Source of the DNA: Terfezia claveryi
Taxonomy: Eukaryota; Ascomycota; Pezizomycetes; Pezizales; Pezizaceae
Direction of reading: 5' to 3'
Length of the DNA stretch: 64,000 bases
Assembly: GCA_015179025.1 (NCBI GenBank)
Contig: WHUX01000106.1
Coordinates: forward strand, 1 to 64,000
Below are positions 21,838 to 33,590 of the stretch, one piece after another (positions within the stretch are counted from its first letter, which is position 1; the number at the start of each line of letters is the position of its first letter). A program made the translations under genes and the position numbers. The notes beneath the pieces are model-generated. The model saw only the letters and a list, made by a program, of their open reading frames with translations. It did no database searches and was not told the DNA's origin.

Positions 21838-23102
21838 ATGTCCAACCCCCCGTCCACCTCCGCCTCCGGCACCACCACCCCCACCTCCCGCTTCACAAAG
21901 ACTACCGAAACTCTTGAAGACGTGCTAAAGACACAAACCGTCGGCCTCGTACACCTCTCCGAGTTCAAAAAACGCCGTGTCGAGCTTCTGGAGCAGAAGG
22001 AACGCGAGGCGCATGAGCGCGGGAGGATTGGGATTGAGAGGTAACCTATTACGTAGTTTCCCGAATTCCGTACAGGACAGGGCTGAGTGAACAAGTACAG
22101 CGCGCTGGGCTCCACGAACGGGACTCCCCAATCGTCTGGATCGGAAACTGGGGTAGGTGAAGAACCCTCGAGGAAATCTGGACAACCACCACGGAAGAAG
22201 CGGAAAGCTGGAGTTAGCAAGGGCAAACTCTCGTTCGCTCAGGATGACGAAGAAGAAGCGGACCAAGCTGGAGATCGAGAAGCCGAAGATAGCGGAGCCA
22301 TCACCGACGCCTCCACCAGTAAACCCACAAATAGGAAACCCGTCACTCCCGCTGAACCAGCGTCTCTACAACCCCCACGACAACCTCCCGCTCCGTCTCC
22401 ACCACCCCCGAGCCCCTCACTACCTCCTCCACCACAAAACCTCGACCCAACCCCAATCTCCCCCACCCCCCGCCAAAACTCCTCACCAAATCCTCTCTCC
22501 GGCGCGAAGCCCACGAGCGGGAACTCCTCCGGCGCGAATTCCTCTCCCTCCAAGAACGAATCAAAAACGAAGAAATCCTCATCCCCTTCGTATTCTACGA
22601 TGGCACAAATGTAACCCCTCGGGAACCGGGTGTGCGCGTCAAGAAAGGCGACCCGGTATGGCTATTCCTTGAGCGAGCGAGACGCATGAGTGGGAGGAGG
22701 GAGTGGCTTCGTGTTAGCGTTGACGATCTATTACTTGTCAGAGGGGAAGTGATAATCCCGCATCATTATGAGTTTTATTATTTCCTGGTTAATAGGACGG
22801 AGGGGCCGAATGGGTTGTTGTTTGACTATCCATCGCCGTTGGAGAATGCGAATACCAATGCAACTACCTCAAACACTAGTACGACGAGTGCAAATGGGAC
22901 AGCGGGGGATAAGGATAAGGATAAACCAACACTCATAATCGGCACCGAGGAAGGCTCCATGACCAAAGTAGTAGATAGGAGGTGGTACGAAAGGAATAAA
23001 CATATCTTCCCCGCATCGGTGTGGACAAATTTTGATCCGGCGAAGGATTACAAGGGGATGGTCAGGCGGGATAGAGATAATAATGCGTTTTTCTTTGGAT
23101 AG
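21838..23102 (+). CDS. XAP5/FAM50-family nuclear protein
   Basis: N-terminal exon 21838-22040 (SRFTKTTETLEDVLKTQTVGL, EFKKRR...), intron 22041-22100 (GTAACC...TACAG), then a basic and acidic block (PPRKKRKAG, KLSFAQDDEEE). The C-terminal XAP5 domain is unmistakable: RIKNEEILIPFVFYDGTN, RVKKGDPVWLFLERARR, SVDDLLLVRGEVIIPHHYEF, VVDRRWYERNKHIFPASVW. XAP5 proteins are nuclear and linked to chromatin and splicing. Between about 22290 and 22425 the frame must shift. A GT-AG intron at 22342-22412 fits the phase but has a weak donor (GTCACT), so a 1-bp error in the C-rich stretch is an alternative. An asparagine/threonine-rich insertion (about 22845-22895) interrupts the domain. Confidence 0.88.
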
Positions 23103-25373
23103 AGGGGGGGAGGTGTTGTACATGTTTTTACTTTTTCTCTCCCTTATGGTGTGATATTTAGAGAAGCTGGAAAAATTGGGGTGCGAGTTATAGAGAAAGG
23201 TAGCGTTCAGTTATGTATGTATGTATCTCGGTGGTAGTAGTCTGCTTTGTTGTGTTCTATCCTAAACCTACTTTTCGACTGTCAAACATCTTCATCCCTC
23301 TAAAAACATACACCCATGGAACCCTCCACATACGCCACTTAATAGAATATGTATTCGTATCCCCAACAATACAAAAACTCAACACAACCTCACTATGCCA
23401 GTCACTGAGCTTGAGTATTTATGAAAGCGTGTTGGGCTCGTTGATTTTGTCTGTATGTACCGTTAAGTGTCTTAAGTTAGTTAGTTAATAAGTGAAGCAT
23501 GTCCTTATAGCTGATATGTATGCTCCTTTGTACAGTAGGTGGAACACGAACAGATGAATAGATAAGCAAGCCAATGGTTAACTTGAAGAAGCTATGTAGG
23601 GGTCGGAGTATATTATTGGTTATTTAGGCTTTATAGTTCGTGATCTGTCTAGGGTTTATTATACACCACTCTTGAGCTGCATATACATATATAGGTACAT
23701 ATGTAAGTGCTGTCCATACTATACCTCCCCCCGAAAAAAAAAATATATATATATTCGCATCTCGACGTATACATCCAATAACCCCTAAAAACCATTATAC
23801 TTATAATGTAATATATCCTACCCCAAATTAGTTCACCTGTGCTCCATTTGCAAGTTTATAGTATAGTCATACTTGGAAATTATACCAGCCTGGAAATATT
23901 AAGCAAGAGGTATTTTTTTTTTTGGGGAGTTACCCTGAATGAAGTTCACTGGTGTATAACTATGTACATACGCTGAGGCATGCGCTATCTCTAAGTGTGT
24001 TTAGGGCGAGGGCTTGTTTTTATTTTAATTTATTTTTATAAGAAAACTCATTACTCGTATTGTGTCCCTAATAAGAGAGACATGACGAGTGGATTCAGAT
24101 GGTATGGGATCGGGAAGTCAAGGGCACCCCAACATGGTTAAATACAAGAGGTTACACAAGGGAAACTAACAAAGGAGATTTCTAGATGTTCTTTCCCCGC
24201 CCGTTATAACTCTCTTCTTCTACGCCAGCTCCCGCTCCCTCTCCCTCTCATTCTCAATCGCGTTTACACTAGCTGTGTGAAATGATAAAGCCTCTCACTG
24301 TGTCCTAGTGTTGTCTGTCGTACTCATTTTTCCAGATTGGCTTTGTCGAAGCCCTTCATGTTTTGTTACCATCCTCGGTGAGCTCCCTCCTTATGGCGTG
24401 GTGTTTGGCGCAGTTTGAAGCTTATGGCTGCTGTCCTCTGAGGTATCGAATTTGCTTAAAAGATGAAACAATGTGCATTTGGAACCTCGTTTTCTTTTCT
24501 TTTTGTGAATCTGTATTCGTATTTGAAACTACATAGCCCATGACGAGAGAGACCGCATCTCAGTTATCTGGTAGATTATCTGCTCCCCCCAGGCGGCCTT
24601 TGCCAAATACATGCATCTTATTACGAGAGATCATGAACTGCTACGCGAACCTTGGTTCATCCACATCCAAGTGTAGGCTGGGGGGGCGTGTCGATTCCAG
24701 CTGGTTCCCTGTGGGTGCCGTAGCCCGCTCTGGACTCCAGCTTGTCTTCTGACAGCCGCCCGAATGCCTGCGTGGGTTGCAATCCGCTGGTATGCTAGCA
24801 ACATCCAACACCTGCCCGGCTCCGGGCGGCATCCCTTCCTTGCCGTCGGTAATATTATCTTCCTACGTGGAGCAGGTATGTGCCGGTTTGTCTTGTGGCA
24901 ATTCAGGTGGGACGGGCACTTCGTTCGTACTTAATGCAGTGAATGCAACAATTGCACTATACACTCAAAGAGAAGCATGGCAGATGTAACAGTCGGGCTA
25001 CGAAAGGTGGGTAGTAGGACTCCACGTCGTCCACGGGCTGGAGGCTGGAGCTTGATAATCGCAGGGCTTTGTTACCGCCCTGTCTAGCCCAGCGGAACCG
25101 TACGTTGTACTAACTGCCGCTCGGAGTGTTTTATTTCAGGCTGCCTAGGTAGTAGGCAGGCCAATTGGTGTTAGGCCTGGGCACGAGACGTCTCGAGACA
25201 TTTAACAGTGCCCAGGCATAATTTGTGTGATCGTGTTTACTTGCTTGTCAGGCACCAAAACATGATGGCGAAGGGGCCTCGTGGTTTTGCCAGATGACCT
25301 GATTATTTTGCTAACGTGTAGTTCAGGGTACCTGCGGCCAACAATAAATACATACATCACATTCACTATAGCC
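23103..25373. other. Long intergenic region
   Basis: About 2.3 kb without a supported gene. It holds a poly(A)/(AT) tract (23737-23754), a TTACCCTGAA motif (23930-23939), a GC-rich stretch (24560-24860) with open frames but no motifs, and a CCTGGGCAC...GTGCCCAGG inverted repeat (25176-25217). Confidence 0.5.
25172..25218. repeat. TAGGCCTGGGCACGAG repeat, hAT-like end
   Basis: TAGGCCTGGGCACGAG followed by GTCTCGAGAC; CCTGGGCAC (25176-25184) pairs with GTGCCCAGG (25209-25217). The same opening occurs at 48272 and 48595. Terminal inverted repeats with GGGCACGAGCC-like sequence are common in hAT transposons, so this may be a tiny deletion derivative. Confidence 0.4.
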
Positions 25374-26020
25374 ATGCAGGCCACAGTTGCGGTTCGAAAC
25401 CACCCCGCCCATCCAGCGACCATCGCCGAGCCCTCCCTACCAGCACCCGCCGACCCCCATCCCAGCATTGACCATGAAGAATCCATTTCTACCAGAATAG
25501 AGCACATTGTGATCACCCCCCAGCCGTTCTCGACCTCTACAACGAACGCATTGAACACTTCTCCACCACTTTCAACACCCTCTCGGCTGCCATGGCCGAC
25601 CTGAACAACGAAATCTCCCACGCCCGTAACCGCCTCCCTTTCTTCTGTTCTCGCACAAAACGTCGTCTCCACCGAGTCTTGAACCAACGCATTTCCAGTC
25701 ACGTACAGGCACTCCTCTCTCTCACTCTCCACATCACCAACGTCAGACTCGAGCTTCATGAAGAAAATGATATGGGACCAACAATCAAGGCGGGGGTTGA
25801 AGGGGATTTGAAGAAGCTGGGGGTGCGGGTGAGGAAGGCATATCAAAGTGCGGAGTGGGCGGGGTATGAGGTGGACAAAGTGCTGGAGATTTGGGATGGG
25901 GTGTGGAGGGGGTATTTGGCGAGGGAGACTGGGGAGATTCATGTGCGTGAGCGGAGAGACGGGGAGTATATGGAGGAGAGGGGGGAAGGTAGGGGATGGG
26001 AGAGGAGGACGTTGTTGTAG
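25374..26020 (+). CDS. Hypothetical protein with an internal frameshift
   Basis: The start MQATVAVRNHPAHPATIAEP (ATG 25374) runs to a C run near 25517. Coding then appears to continue in another frame as AVLDLYNERIEHFSTTFNTL and on to SHARNRLPFFCSRTKRRLHR, ending at the stop at 26020. Codons on both sides have C-ending third positions, unlike flanking DNA, which supports coding. The product would be about 210 residues, largely helical, with a charged Arg/Glu/Gly-rich C-terminus. The switch could be a sequencing error, a true frameshift or an unresolved intron. A long open frame on the opposite strand is a by-product. I do not recognise a family. Confidence 0.5.
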
Positions 26021-26403
26021 GAAATGAGGGAGGATGAGGTAGGGGTTGGAGAAATTTGAATATATTTTTAGTACAGATAATCATTGGTCAGGAAGAGAAA
26101 TTTCCGTTCCTTCGGCATATTGTAGTTTTATCGTGACGTTACCCTTAACAATCAGTGTAACATCACCGATCATATGAAAGTTATCCCTTGTCTCATGCAA
26201 TTGAACCATGGTACATCATGCAAGTGACAGAAAGTAATGGCCATGGTGTCTGTGCATTGTCTGAGGAGCTGACTTTTGAAGGCATCGGTTATGATTCATC
26301 GAGATGGGCACTTGTTATCTTTGGGAATCTGAAACTTCTGTAATTGATATTACCCTCAGTGATCACGCGGATCCTTAGCCCGTGATGATATTTATATATA
26401 TAT
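26021..26403. other. Intergenic, no gene seen
   Basis: Ordinary composition with no motifs beyond TTACCC-like words. It ends in a (TA)n run at about 26391-26404. Confidence 0.4.
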
Positions 26404-26640
26404 ATGTTCTGGTCCGTTCCGGGATCCGGTCCATACCGGTATGGACTCGATATCGCAACGGACCAGGCCGTTATGGGATTAAATTGTTCAATGTCACGGA
26501 TAGCAACAAGAATTTACCACAACACCACAGCGGCCACAGCGACATTAAAAGTACTAAATAGGGACATATCCGATATGAAGGTAATTTTGTAGCAACATTT
26601 GGTCAAAGAACATCGGAGATAACATAAAATGACCTATCGT
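26398..26640 (+). repeat. TATATGTTCTGGTCCGTTCC-family repeat
   Basis: Begins ATATATATGTTCTGGTCCGTTC and contains the palindrome CCATACCGGTATGG (26431-26444), then CCACAGCG...CACAGCGAC and TACTAAATAGGGACATATCC. The same series of blocks recurs at 40378-40740 and, inverted, at 41205-41432, and a decayed version lies at about 59770-59880. It is a dispersed non-coding repeat family, and this copy appears to be a single arm. Confidence 0.55.
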
Positions 26641-26727
26641 AGAAAATACTCAGTAGAGGTATACCCGAAATGAAGGTTATTATGTGGCGACCTAAGAAGT
26701 AGTGTGATGGCGCTCGGAGTATAGTGA

Positions 26728-26837
26728 TGGAAGCCAAGGGCTTACTCAGCGACGCTATGCTAGAGAGATAGAGATATGATACGAGAGGGAAGAACCTGGA
26801 TGTAATATACATAGTCAATGACAAGGCAGAGCTTCCA
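26728..26837 (+). repeat. 5' LTR of the copia element
   Basis: 110 bp, TGGAAGCCAAGGGC...GGCAGAGCTTCCA, identical to 39339-39448. This is unusually short for an LTR. A tRNA-complementary primer site should follow at 26838 but I could not identify the tRNA. Confidence 0.93.
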
Positions 26838-26964
26838 GGTGATGAGCCCGGTTGCACGCATTTTTCAGATAAACTCCTCTTAATCTCGCTGCCTTGCATG
26901 AGACTACGCTGCCCTCTACTGTATCTTTGGACTACTCTACAATCTAAGCTTCGAGACTCACAAA

Positions 26965-27815
26965 ATGCCAACCGATAAGGAGAACAGCTTGCAGAAGGTA
27001 ACCAAACTCAACGGACTCAACTATCATGAGTGGAGGGACGATATCAAAATGATCCTCATCATGAAAGGCTACTGGAGAACGTTCAACAGTGACTGACCTC
27101 CTCGTGAAAATGAAGAAGACCATGAAAACTGGCTCGAAATTCAAGAATAGTGCTTAGTGGTGATACACCTATCATGCGAAAGGGACCAAAAACATCTTAT
27201 ATCACAGTGTGAAACTGGTGTCGAGGCATGGGAAATCCTAACGGACACTTATGCTTCTAATGATATATCAAATGTCATGAGACTAGAAGAGCTTTTCGGA
27301 AGAGCTAGAAAATCTGAGGAACAGACGATGGGTCAATGGATTGCACACCTGAAAAGTCTTGCGAACCAACTGAAGGAAGTGGGGGTGGAAGTAAGCTCAG
27401 ATAGAGTGGCGAATAGAATATTGAATGGACTGGGAAAGGAGTATCAAGGCATTAGATACGGACTGAAAACACGAGCAGGGAAACTCAAGGTTGAAGTAGT
27501 TATACAACACTTACTTGCTGCCGAGATGGAACTCAATGAGGAGAAGGAAAACCTTTCAAGACAATCAATTTCGACCACGACAGCTTCCACATCAATCACG
27601 AATACGGGTATCCAAACTACCACAAGCTACCAAGTAGCTACTCCAGAAAATCATCCAAGAACCCAAATACACTATGGTCCTCACACTACAGCCATGCCAA
27701 CACTAATGGTAGATACATGTCCCCCATGCCCGACAATTTGCGAGTGTGGAGGAACTATTCCTCATCCTATAGGACCTCAACGGACAAACAGACAAGATCA
27801 ACGAAGAGCTCCATA
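26965..27815 (+). pseudogene. Copia Gag, first part
   Basis: Starts MPTDKENSLQKVTKLNGLNY at the ATG at 26965 and matches the copia Gag layout (NY.EW...M...L region, later LEELFGRARKSEEQTMGQWI and LKSLANQLKEVG). In-frame stops occur near 27094 (TGA) and 27148 (TAG). Coding stops at 27815 because the gypsy element is inserted there. It resumes in frame at about 34197 with a CCHC knuckle (CHHCNNYGHTANNC). Confidence 0.88.
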
Positions 27816-28421
27816 TGTAACGAGGGCTCTGGGGGACAAGGCGACCAAGGGGTACGCCGGGGAAGTGGCAAGGGGCAATCGCACACGTAGGAGCGCTACG
27901 TGTGTGATCGGGGGAAAGGCTAGGGTAAGACACACGTAGGAACGCTACGTGTGTGACTAGGGGAAGGCTGGGACGGGGGCAAGGGCAAGAGGCAAGGGAG
28001 GCAGCTGGGCTGCAGAGACAAGGCGAGGCAAGGCAAGGAGGTGCACAAGGGAGATGCACCAACGTGGAGAGAAGCAAGGCCCTGTATTGGATATACAAGA
28101 CGTTGGATGGGGATCCAACGAGAGGGCGGAGGGACGAAGATATATATACATGATTCCAGGCCAAGGCCGTGGAAGGAATAAGCTTCCCGAGATCCCTATC
28201 TCGGAAGCTAAGATAACAATTACCCATCGACGACACCCGAACAAGCCTGTTCGAGTGTCAAAACAGCACGACACCCGAACAAGCCTGTTCGAGTGTCAAA
28301 ACAGCACGACACCCGAACAAGCCTGTTCGAGTGTCAAATCAAGACTACAATCAACAATAACGAGAGTTGGACGGAATCCCGTCTGACTCTCAAACCCGGC
28401 TAGGGAAGGACGGTTGTGACA
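27816..28421 (-). repeat. 3' LTR of the intact gypsy element
   Basis: 606 bp. It has three palindromic units of about 28 bp (GACACCCGAACAAG and near-complement) near 28230-28340, two CACACGTAG...CTACGTGTG palindromes near 27883-27955 and a TATATATA box near 28140. Confidence 0.93.
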
Positions 28422-28614
28422 CTATCCCCCCTTTAGGCTCGGAGCCCCAGCGACGAAAGACAAGGCGAAAGGCAAGACAAAAACAAACAAACAAAACAGG
28501 CGACTAAACCAATAACCCATAACACAACCCCAACGCCGGAAGTACGTACCAACAATAATCCCAACAACAACGACAATAACAACCCTAATAACCAATTCCA
28601 GGACGCCAAGAACA

Positions 28615-31600
28615 TCATTGGGCGGGGCGAGGCTTCCGGGGGTAACGCTGGTAGAACAGGGTGACCAGATCCTGTGCATTCTCCAAGTCCTCTGCGGGTT
28701 GCCAGGTAGCCTCCTCGTCCCCTAACCATTTGACCTTGTACTGAACTCGCCCATAGCGCTTCCTGGAGTCCAGTACCTCCTCAACCTCCCACTCCTCTTC
28801 ACCTGCAATCACCACGGGAGGAGGTGGGGGGTGCTTTTGCCCGGGGAGGGGATCGTTGGCGGCTGGTTCGATCTCCGAGACGTGAACGACCGGGTGGCGT
28901 TTGATGTCTTTAGGGAACTTCAACCGGTAGGCGTGAGTGCCCACATTCCCCAATATCTCATACGGCCCCAGAAACTTATGATCCAGCTTACGAGAAGGTC
29001 GTTCTGTCCGGAAGTGCCGGCTGGAGAGCCACACCTTATCCCCTGGCTGATACCTGGGGGCTGGCAACCGTGAGCCGTTGGCGTACTCGGTTTGCCTGGC
29101 TTGTGCATATCCCAGCTCGGCTTTTATGGTGGAGTGGAGCTCTGCAATTCCAGCTGCGAACTCCTTGGCCGGGGGGTGGACTCTCTGCAGGGGCGTCAGG
29201 GCATCCACGAATCTGGGGTGCCAACCGTAATTGGCCAGAAAGGGGGAGGTTTTCAAGGACTCTGAGAATTGGTTGTTTGCGGCGAACTCGCAGGTTGCCA
29301 ACAAGGACACCCAATTATTCTGCTGGTGGTTGACATAGGCCCGCAGATATTGTTCCATGATAGCATTCATCCTTTCTGACTGGCCATCAGTCTGGGGGTG
29401 GTAGGCTGTCGAGAGGCTTATCCTGATCCCCAAGAGCTCGCAGAATGCTTTCCAGAATTCCGAGGTGAACTGAGGCCCTCGGTCAGATACAATAGACTCG
29501 GGGAGGCCGTGATACCGGAACACGTTGTTGAGGTAGAGATTGGCTAGCTCCGGGGCGGAGCAGGTATCCCGGCAAGGTATCACATGTCTCATTTTCGTCA
29601 GCCGATCCACCACCATCAGGATGGCATTGAATCCCGAGTCCTCCGGCAGCCCAGTTACGAAGTCCATGGTCAGATGTTGCCAGGGTCGATCCGGGATCTC
29701 CAGGGGCTTCAAGGTTCCGTAGGGGGCATGGCGTGTAGGCTTTGATCGTTTACAGGTATGGCAGTTCCGCACATACCTTTCCACGTCTTTTCGCTGATCG
29801 ATCCAGGTGTATTGCCTACTCAAGAGCTCTAACGTCTTAGCCACTCCAGGGTGCCCAGCAGCCAGGGTGTCGTGGTGTTCTTTAATAAGCCGTAACCGCA
29901 GTTCGCTGTCCGGTACATAGAGACGGTCCAGGTGGTATAGGAGGCCGTCCTGGGTGGTGCATTCGGCTAGGGAAATCTTGGTATGACGACGTTGTCCAGA
30001 TTCCAATGCGGCAATGATGTCCTTAGCCAGGGGGTCCTCCTCATACGCTTGTCGCACCTGTTGCTGGAGACCAGCTCCGGCGTCAGCAACAGTATTAGCA
30101 TCAGCCAGACCATTGGCTGCCAAATCGAGATTTTCCGGCTTCAGTACCACCTGATTCTGGTATTTCAGCCTTTCATCCCCTCCTTTAGGGAGGTCTCCTG
30201 ATCTCCTGGTCAATGCATCCGGCTTGCCACCAGCCTTCCCGGGGCGGTATCTGATCTTGAAGTTAAACCGAGAGAGGAATTCCGACCACCTAGCCTGTCG
30301 GTGGTTCAACAGCTTGGTGGTGGTAAAGTACTCAAGGTTTTTATGGTCGGAAAGTACTTCGATAATCCCCTTGGCTGACTCCAGGTGTGGCCTCCATTCC
30401 TCGAATGCCCGCACGATGGCCATCAGCTCCTTGTCGTAGATCTCATAGTTGCACTCAGCTGGGGAATGCTTCTTTGAGAAATAGGCCACGGGGTGGAGGA
30501 CTCCATCGACATACTGGGACAGGATTCCGGCGGAGACATAGTCGGAGGCGTCCGTTTCCACGATACACTCGCTATCGGGGTCAAAATGAGCCAGGATTGG
30601 GGCTGAGCAGAAGGCTTTCTTGAGGTTCTGGAAGGCGGATTGGGCTTCTGGATTCCAGTGGAAGGCCCTTTTTGTCAGGTGTGAGCCAGCTTCTACCTTC
30701 GTTTTTGTCAAGGCCGTCAGGGGTGCCGCGATTCTTGAGTATCCCAGGATAAATCGGCGGTAGAAGTTGGCAAATCCTAGGAAGGCTTGCACATCCTTCA
30801 AATTGGCTGGGGTTTCCCACTCTTGGATTGCGGCAACTTTGGCGGGGTCCATCCTAATACCTTCCGTGGTTATGATCAAGCCCAGGTACTTCACCTCTTG
30901 GACGTGGAATTCGCATTTTTCAGGCTTAAGGTACAATCCGGCTTGCTCCAGCTTTTCCAACACCTGCCGGACATAAATCTTGTGTTCTGCTAGGGTATCC
31001 GAATAAATCAAGATATCGTCGAGGTAAGCCGTGCAGAACACATCCAAGAAGTCTCGCAGGGTGTCATTAATAAAGTGTTGGAAAGAGGCCGGGGCGTTGG
31101 TTAAGCCGAAGGGCATGACATTGTACTCGAAATGGCCATAGCGAGTTCGGAAGACCGTTTTCCACTCCTCCCCCTCGGCAATCCATACCAAGTTGTATGC
31201 CCCCCTCAAATCCAGTTTGGTGAACCATTTGGCCTTGGAAAGCCTGGCTAATGTCTCCTGAATTAGAGGCAGGGGATACCTGTTCTTGACCGTTATCTCG
31301 TTCAGCCCCCGATAATCCACACACAACCGCAGAGAACCGTCCGATTTTTTCACAAACAGCACAGGGGCACCCGCTGGAGAAGAGCTATGGCGAATGAAGC
31401 TCTTGTTGAGGTTTTCCTCCAGGTATTTCTTCAGGGCCTCCAGCTCCAACCGGGACATTCCATAGAGGGGTCCATAAGGGGGGGTCTTGCCCTCTACCAG
31501 CGGAATTGTGTGGTCATATGGTCGATGGGGGGCAAGCTTTTCCGCGGCTTTTTCCGAAAATAGGTCAATGAAATCGTGGTATTCGTCTGGGACCAGGGAT

Positions 31601-32374
31601 TTCCACTCATCCTTAGACCTTGTCTTGTTAATCTCCAGATTGATCTCATAAATTGAGAGAGTATGCGCCTTGAGCTTATGCCTCCTGGTGAGATAAGCGA
31701 AGGCCCCTGCTCTGATAAAGTTAATATTCAGGGGTTTCGCGGGGGCGGGGGATATCGGGGAAGCTAGGGGAACAGGGTTGTCAATATTGATGTATGCGGC
31801 GGTTTGGTGTACTACCTGGGCAGGGTCCTCTACCGGGGGGGGTAGTGCACATAACCCCTTAACGGCAGTTCGTGGGGCACCGCAGTGCCTCTTGCAATAC
31901 CCACTGTTGAAAGTCAAGGTGTAAGAGCCAAAGTTAACGGAGACGTCATGCATTCGGAGCCAAGGAATTCCCAGAACAATGGGGTATTTGAGCTTGGTCA
32001 CAAACATCGGTAGGCTCTCCGAATGGTCCCCAATGGCACTGGGCAGGCAGGCAAGATCGGTGATAGCCCCAGAAGAGATAGGGCGGCCATCAATAACATC
32101 GAGAAGGCGGGGGGTCTGGAGTTTGGCTGTTGGTATAGAGTTTTTACTGACGAAGGTCTGATCAATGAAGGCTATCCCCGAAGCACCACAATCTATGAGA
32201 GCTGATGTTACTACTGTTTTACCATTGAATTTAACAGTTATTGGTACTATAAAATGCTCGCCAAACAAGCGAGATTCATCAACGGACATAGGTGCGGGCA
32301 AAGAAAACGCAGACAAAGATAAATGACCCTGGGCAGGTCCCTTGCTAGTGTCAGTAACTAGGCAAGAGACTCCC
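28615..32374 (-). CDS. Pol polyprotein: PR-RT-RNase H-integrase-chromodomain
   Basis: Open from the gag overlap (about 32374, read in the -1 frame) to the stop at 28615. Counting from LSAFSLPAP at 32316 gives 1233 residues. Protease has IDCGASG (41-47). RT has KLDLRGAYN (D369), MPFGLTNAP (401-409) and YLDDILIYS (431-439). RNase H has TDASDY (D589), E630 and D657. The integrase zinc site uses H815/H822 with C852/C855, and the catalytic residues are D885, D945 and E981 (TDGQSE). The C-terminus is a chromodomain (about 1175-1225, WEVEEVLDSRKR...VKWLG...TWQPAEDL), which in chromoviruses directs integration to heterochromatin. No defect is seen, and the catalytic positions are all present. Confidence 0.95.
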
Positions 32375-32382
32375 CTTTTCCC
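32340..32382 (-). promoter_or_regulatory. Candidate -1 frameshift signal at gag-pol junction
   Basis: On the minus strand GGGAAAA (32382-32376) is in Gag phase as G GGA AAA. A 9-nt spacer is followed by CTTGC-CTAGT pairing with ACTAG-CAAG around TACTGAC, spanning the gag TAG. Pol continues in the -1 frame. The arrangement is shared with copy A (3638-3685). Confidence 0.65.
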
Positions 32383-33554
32383 GACTCTTCACCAACTTCT
32401 TCGATCCGTGATTCGGATATGGCGTGGGCGGCCAGGGAGCGGTTCTTGCGGAGAGGACATGCCGCAATAAAATGGTCCCCCTTTCCGCATGCTATACACA
32501 GCCCGTTCATTCGGCGGCGATCTCTCTCCTCCTGGGTTAACTGTGGCCTACCTGCTGATAGGTCCATAGGTGCGGCACCACCTGCCACGAGAGAGGGGTG
32601 CGCGGGTTTGTTGGCCGAGGCCGGGACTTGGGCAGGTTTGGGAGTCGGTTGCTGTGGTTGGTGTTGCTGTGGCTGATGCTGGGGTTGTGGGAGATGGGGT
32701 GCTGGCCTGTACGTAGGGCGGTTGTGGAGCCGGGACATCCGCTGTTCTACCCGGGAAGCCTGGTCAATGAATTCGTCAAGGGTTTTGGCTTCCGGGAGGC
32801 TGACCATGGCCTGCTGGATTTCGTCATTTAGCCCTTCCTGGAATTGCTCCAGTTTGGACTGGTCATTCCATCGGACCTCCGCTGCCAGTCTCGAGAATTC
32901 TGCCACATAAGTGGACAGATCGGTGTTTTTCTGCCTGAGGGCTCGGAGGGCCCTACTGGCAGTGCCAACGGCATCGGGGTCCCCGAACGCCCTATCCAGG
33001 ATTGTAAAAAGGGCCGAGATATCGTCAAGCTTGATCCCGGTTTCGAGGACATACGGCTGGATCTGGTCGCAAGCTTTCCCCTCCAGCAAGGCGAAAACGT
33101 ATGCCAGTCGATGTTGTTCTGACGGGAATCTGGCAGAATCCCCATTCAGCTTGAGATTGACAGCATTTTTCCAGGCTCGTAGGTGAACCCGGTCCCCATT
33201 GAACTTGGGGGGTGTTGGAATGCTTTCGGTCTTATTGCTACTGGCTGCTGTTGGTATTGCAAGGTTCCCTAGGGCGCGGCTGAGGTTTTGGACCGTAGTC
33301 CGTTCGTTGGCCAGGGCAAGGTTCAGATGGTCGAGATCGGTCTGGAGGACCGTGATCTCTTCGTCGGCGGATCTCAATTTTTGTTCAGCCACGGCCAGGC
33401 TGTTGCCGAGTTCGGCCCCGATGGCATCCATGGCCTCGAAGATGTCGATGATTTCTCGATGATAGGCATTCAATTCGTTCTGGCCTGAGGGTATAGGGGA
33501 GCTTCTCCAGGTCTGGAACCTGACGGCGGGTGGTGGGAGAGCTGCTCCTGACAT
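32358..33554 (-). CDS. Gag of the intact gypsy element
   Basis: 398 residues from ATG 33554 (MSGAALPPPAVRFQTWRSSP). A coiled-coil-like stretch (LAVAEQKLRSADEEITVLQT) precedes the capsid-like domain (PPKFNGDRVHLRAWKNAVNL ... YVAEFSRLAAEV ... FQEGL). A Gln/Pro-rich linker and a CCHC knuckle (CIACGKGDHFIAACP) follow near the C-terminus. It forms the virus-like particle and binds the RNA. The start was chosen because it is the first ATG after the LTR and aligns with the other two family starts. It ends at TAG 32358-32360, just after the GGGAAAA heptamer. Confidence 0.93.
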   Translation of the reverse strand: MSGAALPPPAVRFQTWRSSPIPSGQNELNAYHREIIDIFEAMDAIGAELGNSLAVAEQKLRSADEEITVLQTDLDHLNLALANERTTVQNLSRALGNLAIPTAASSNKTESIPTPPKFNGDRVHLRAWKNAVNLKLNGDSARFPSEQHRLAYVFALLEGKACDQIQPYVLETGIKLDDISALFTILDRAFGDPDAVGTASRALRALRQKNTDLSTYVAEFSRLAAEVRWNDQSKLEQFQEGLNDEIQQAMVSLPEAKTLDEFIDQASRVEQRMSRLHNRPTYRPAPHLPQPQHQPQQHQPQQPTPKPAQVPASANKPAHPSLVAGGAAPMDLSAGRPQLTQEERDRRRMNGLCIACGKGDHFIAACPLRKNRSLAAHAISESRIEEVGEESGKGESLA

Positions 33555-33590
33555 GACTGCGTACCAGTTAGTCCAAAGGATCCAACATAG

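Noticed and set aside
25202..25942. 246-codon open frame on the minus strand
   Set aside because: It is antisense to codon-biased sequence at 25374-26020 and has a low-complexity proline/histidine start; no domain is seen.
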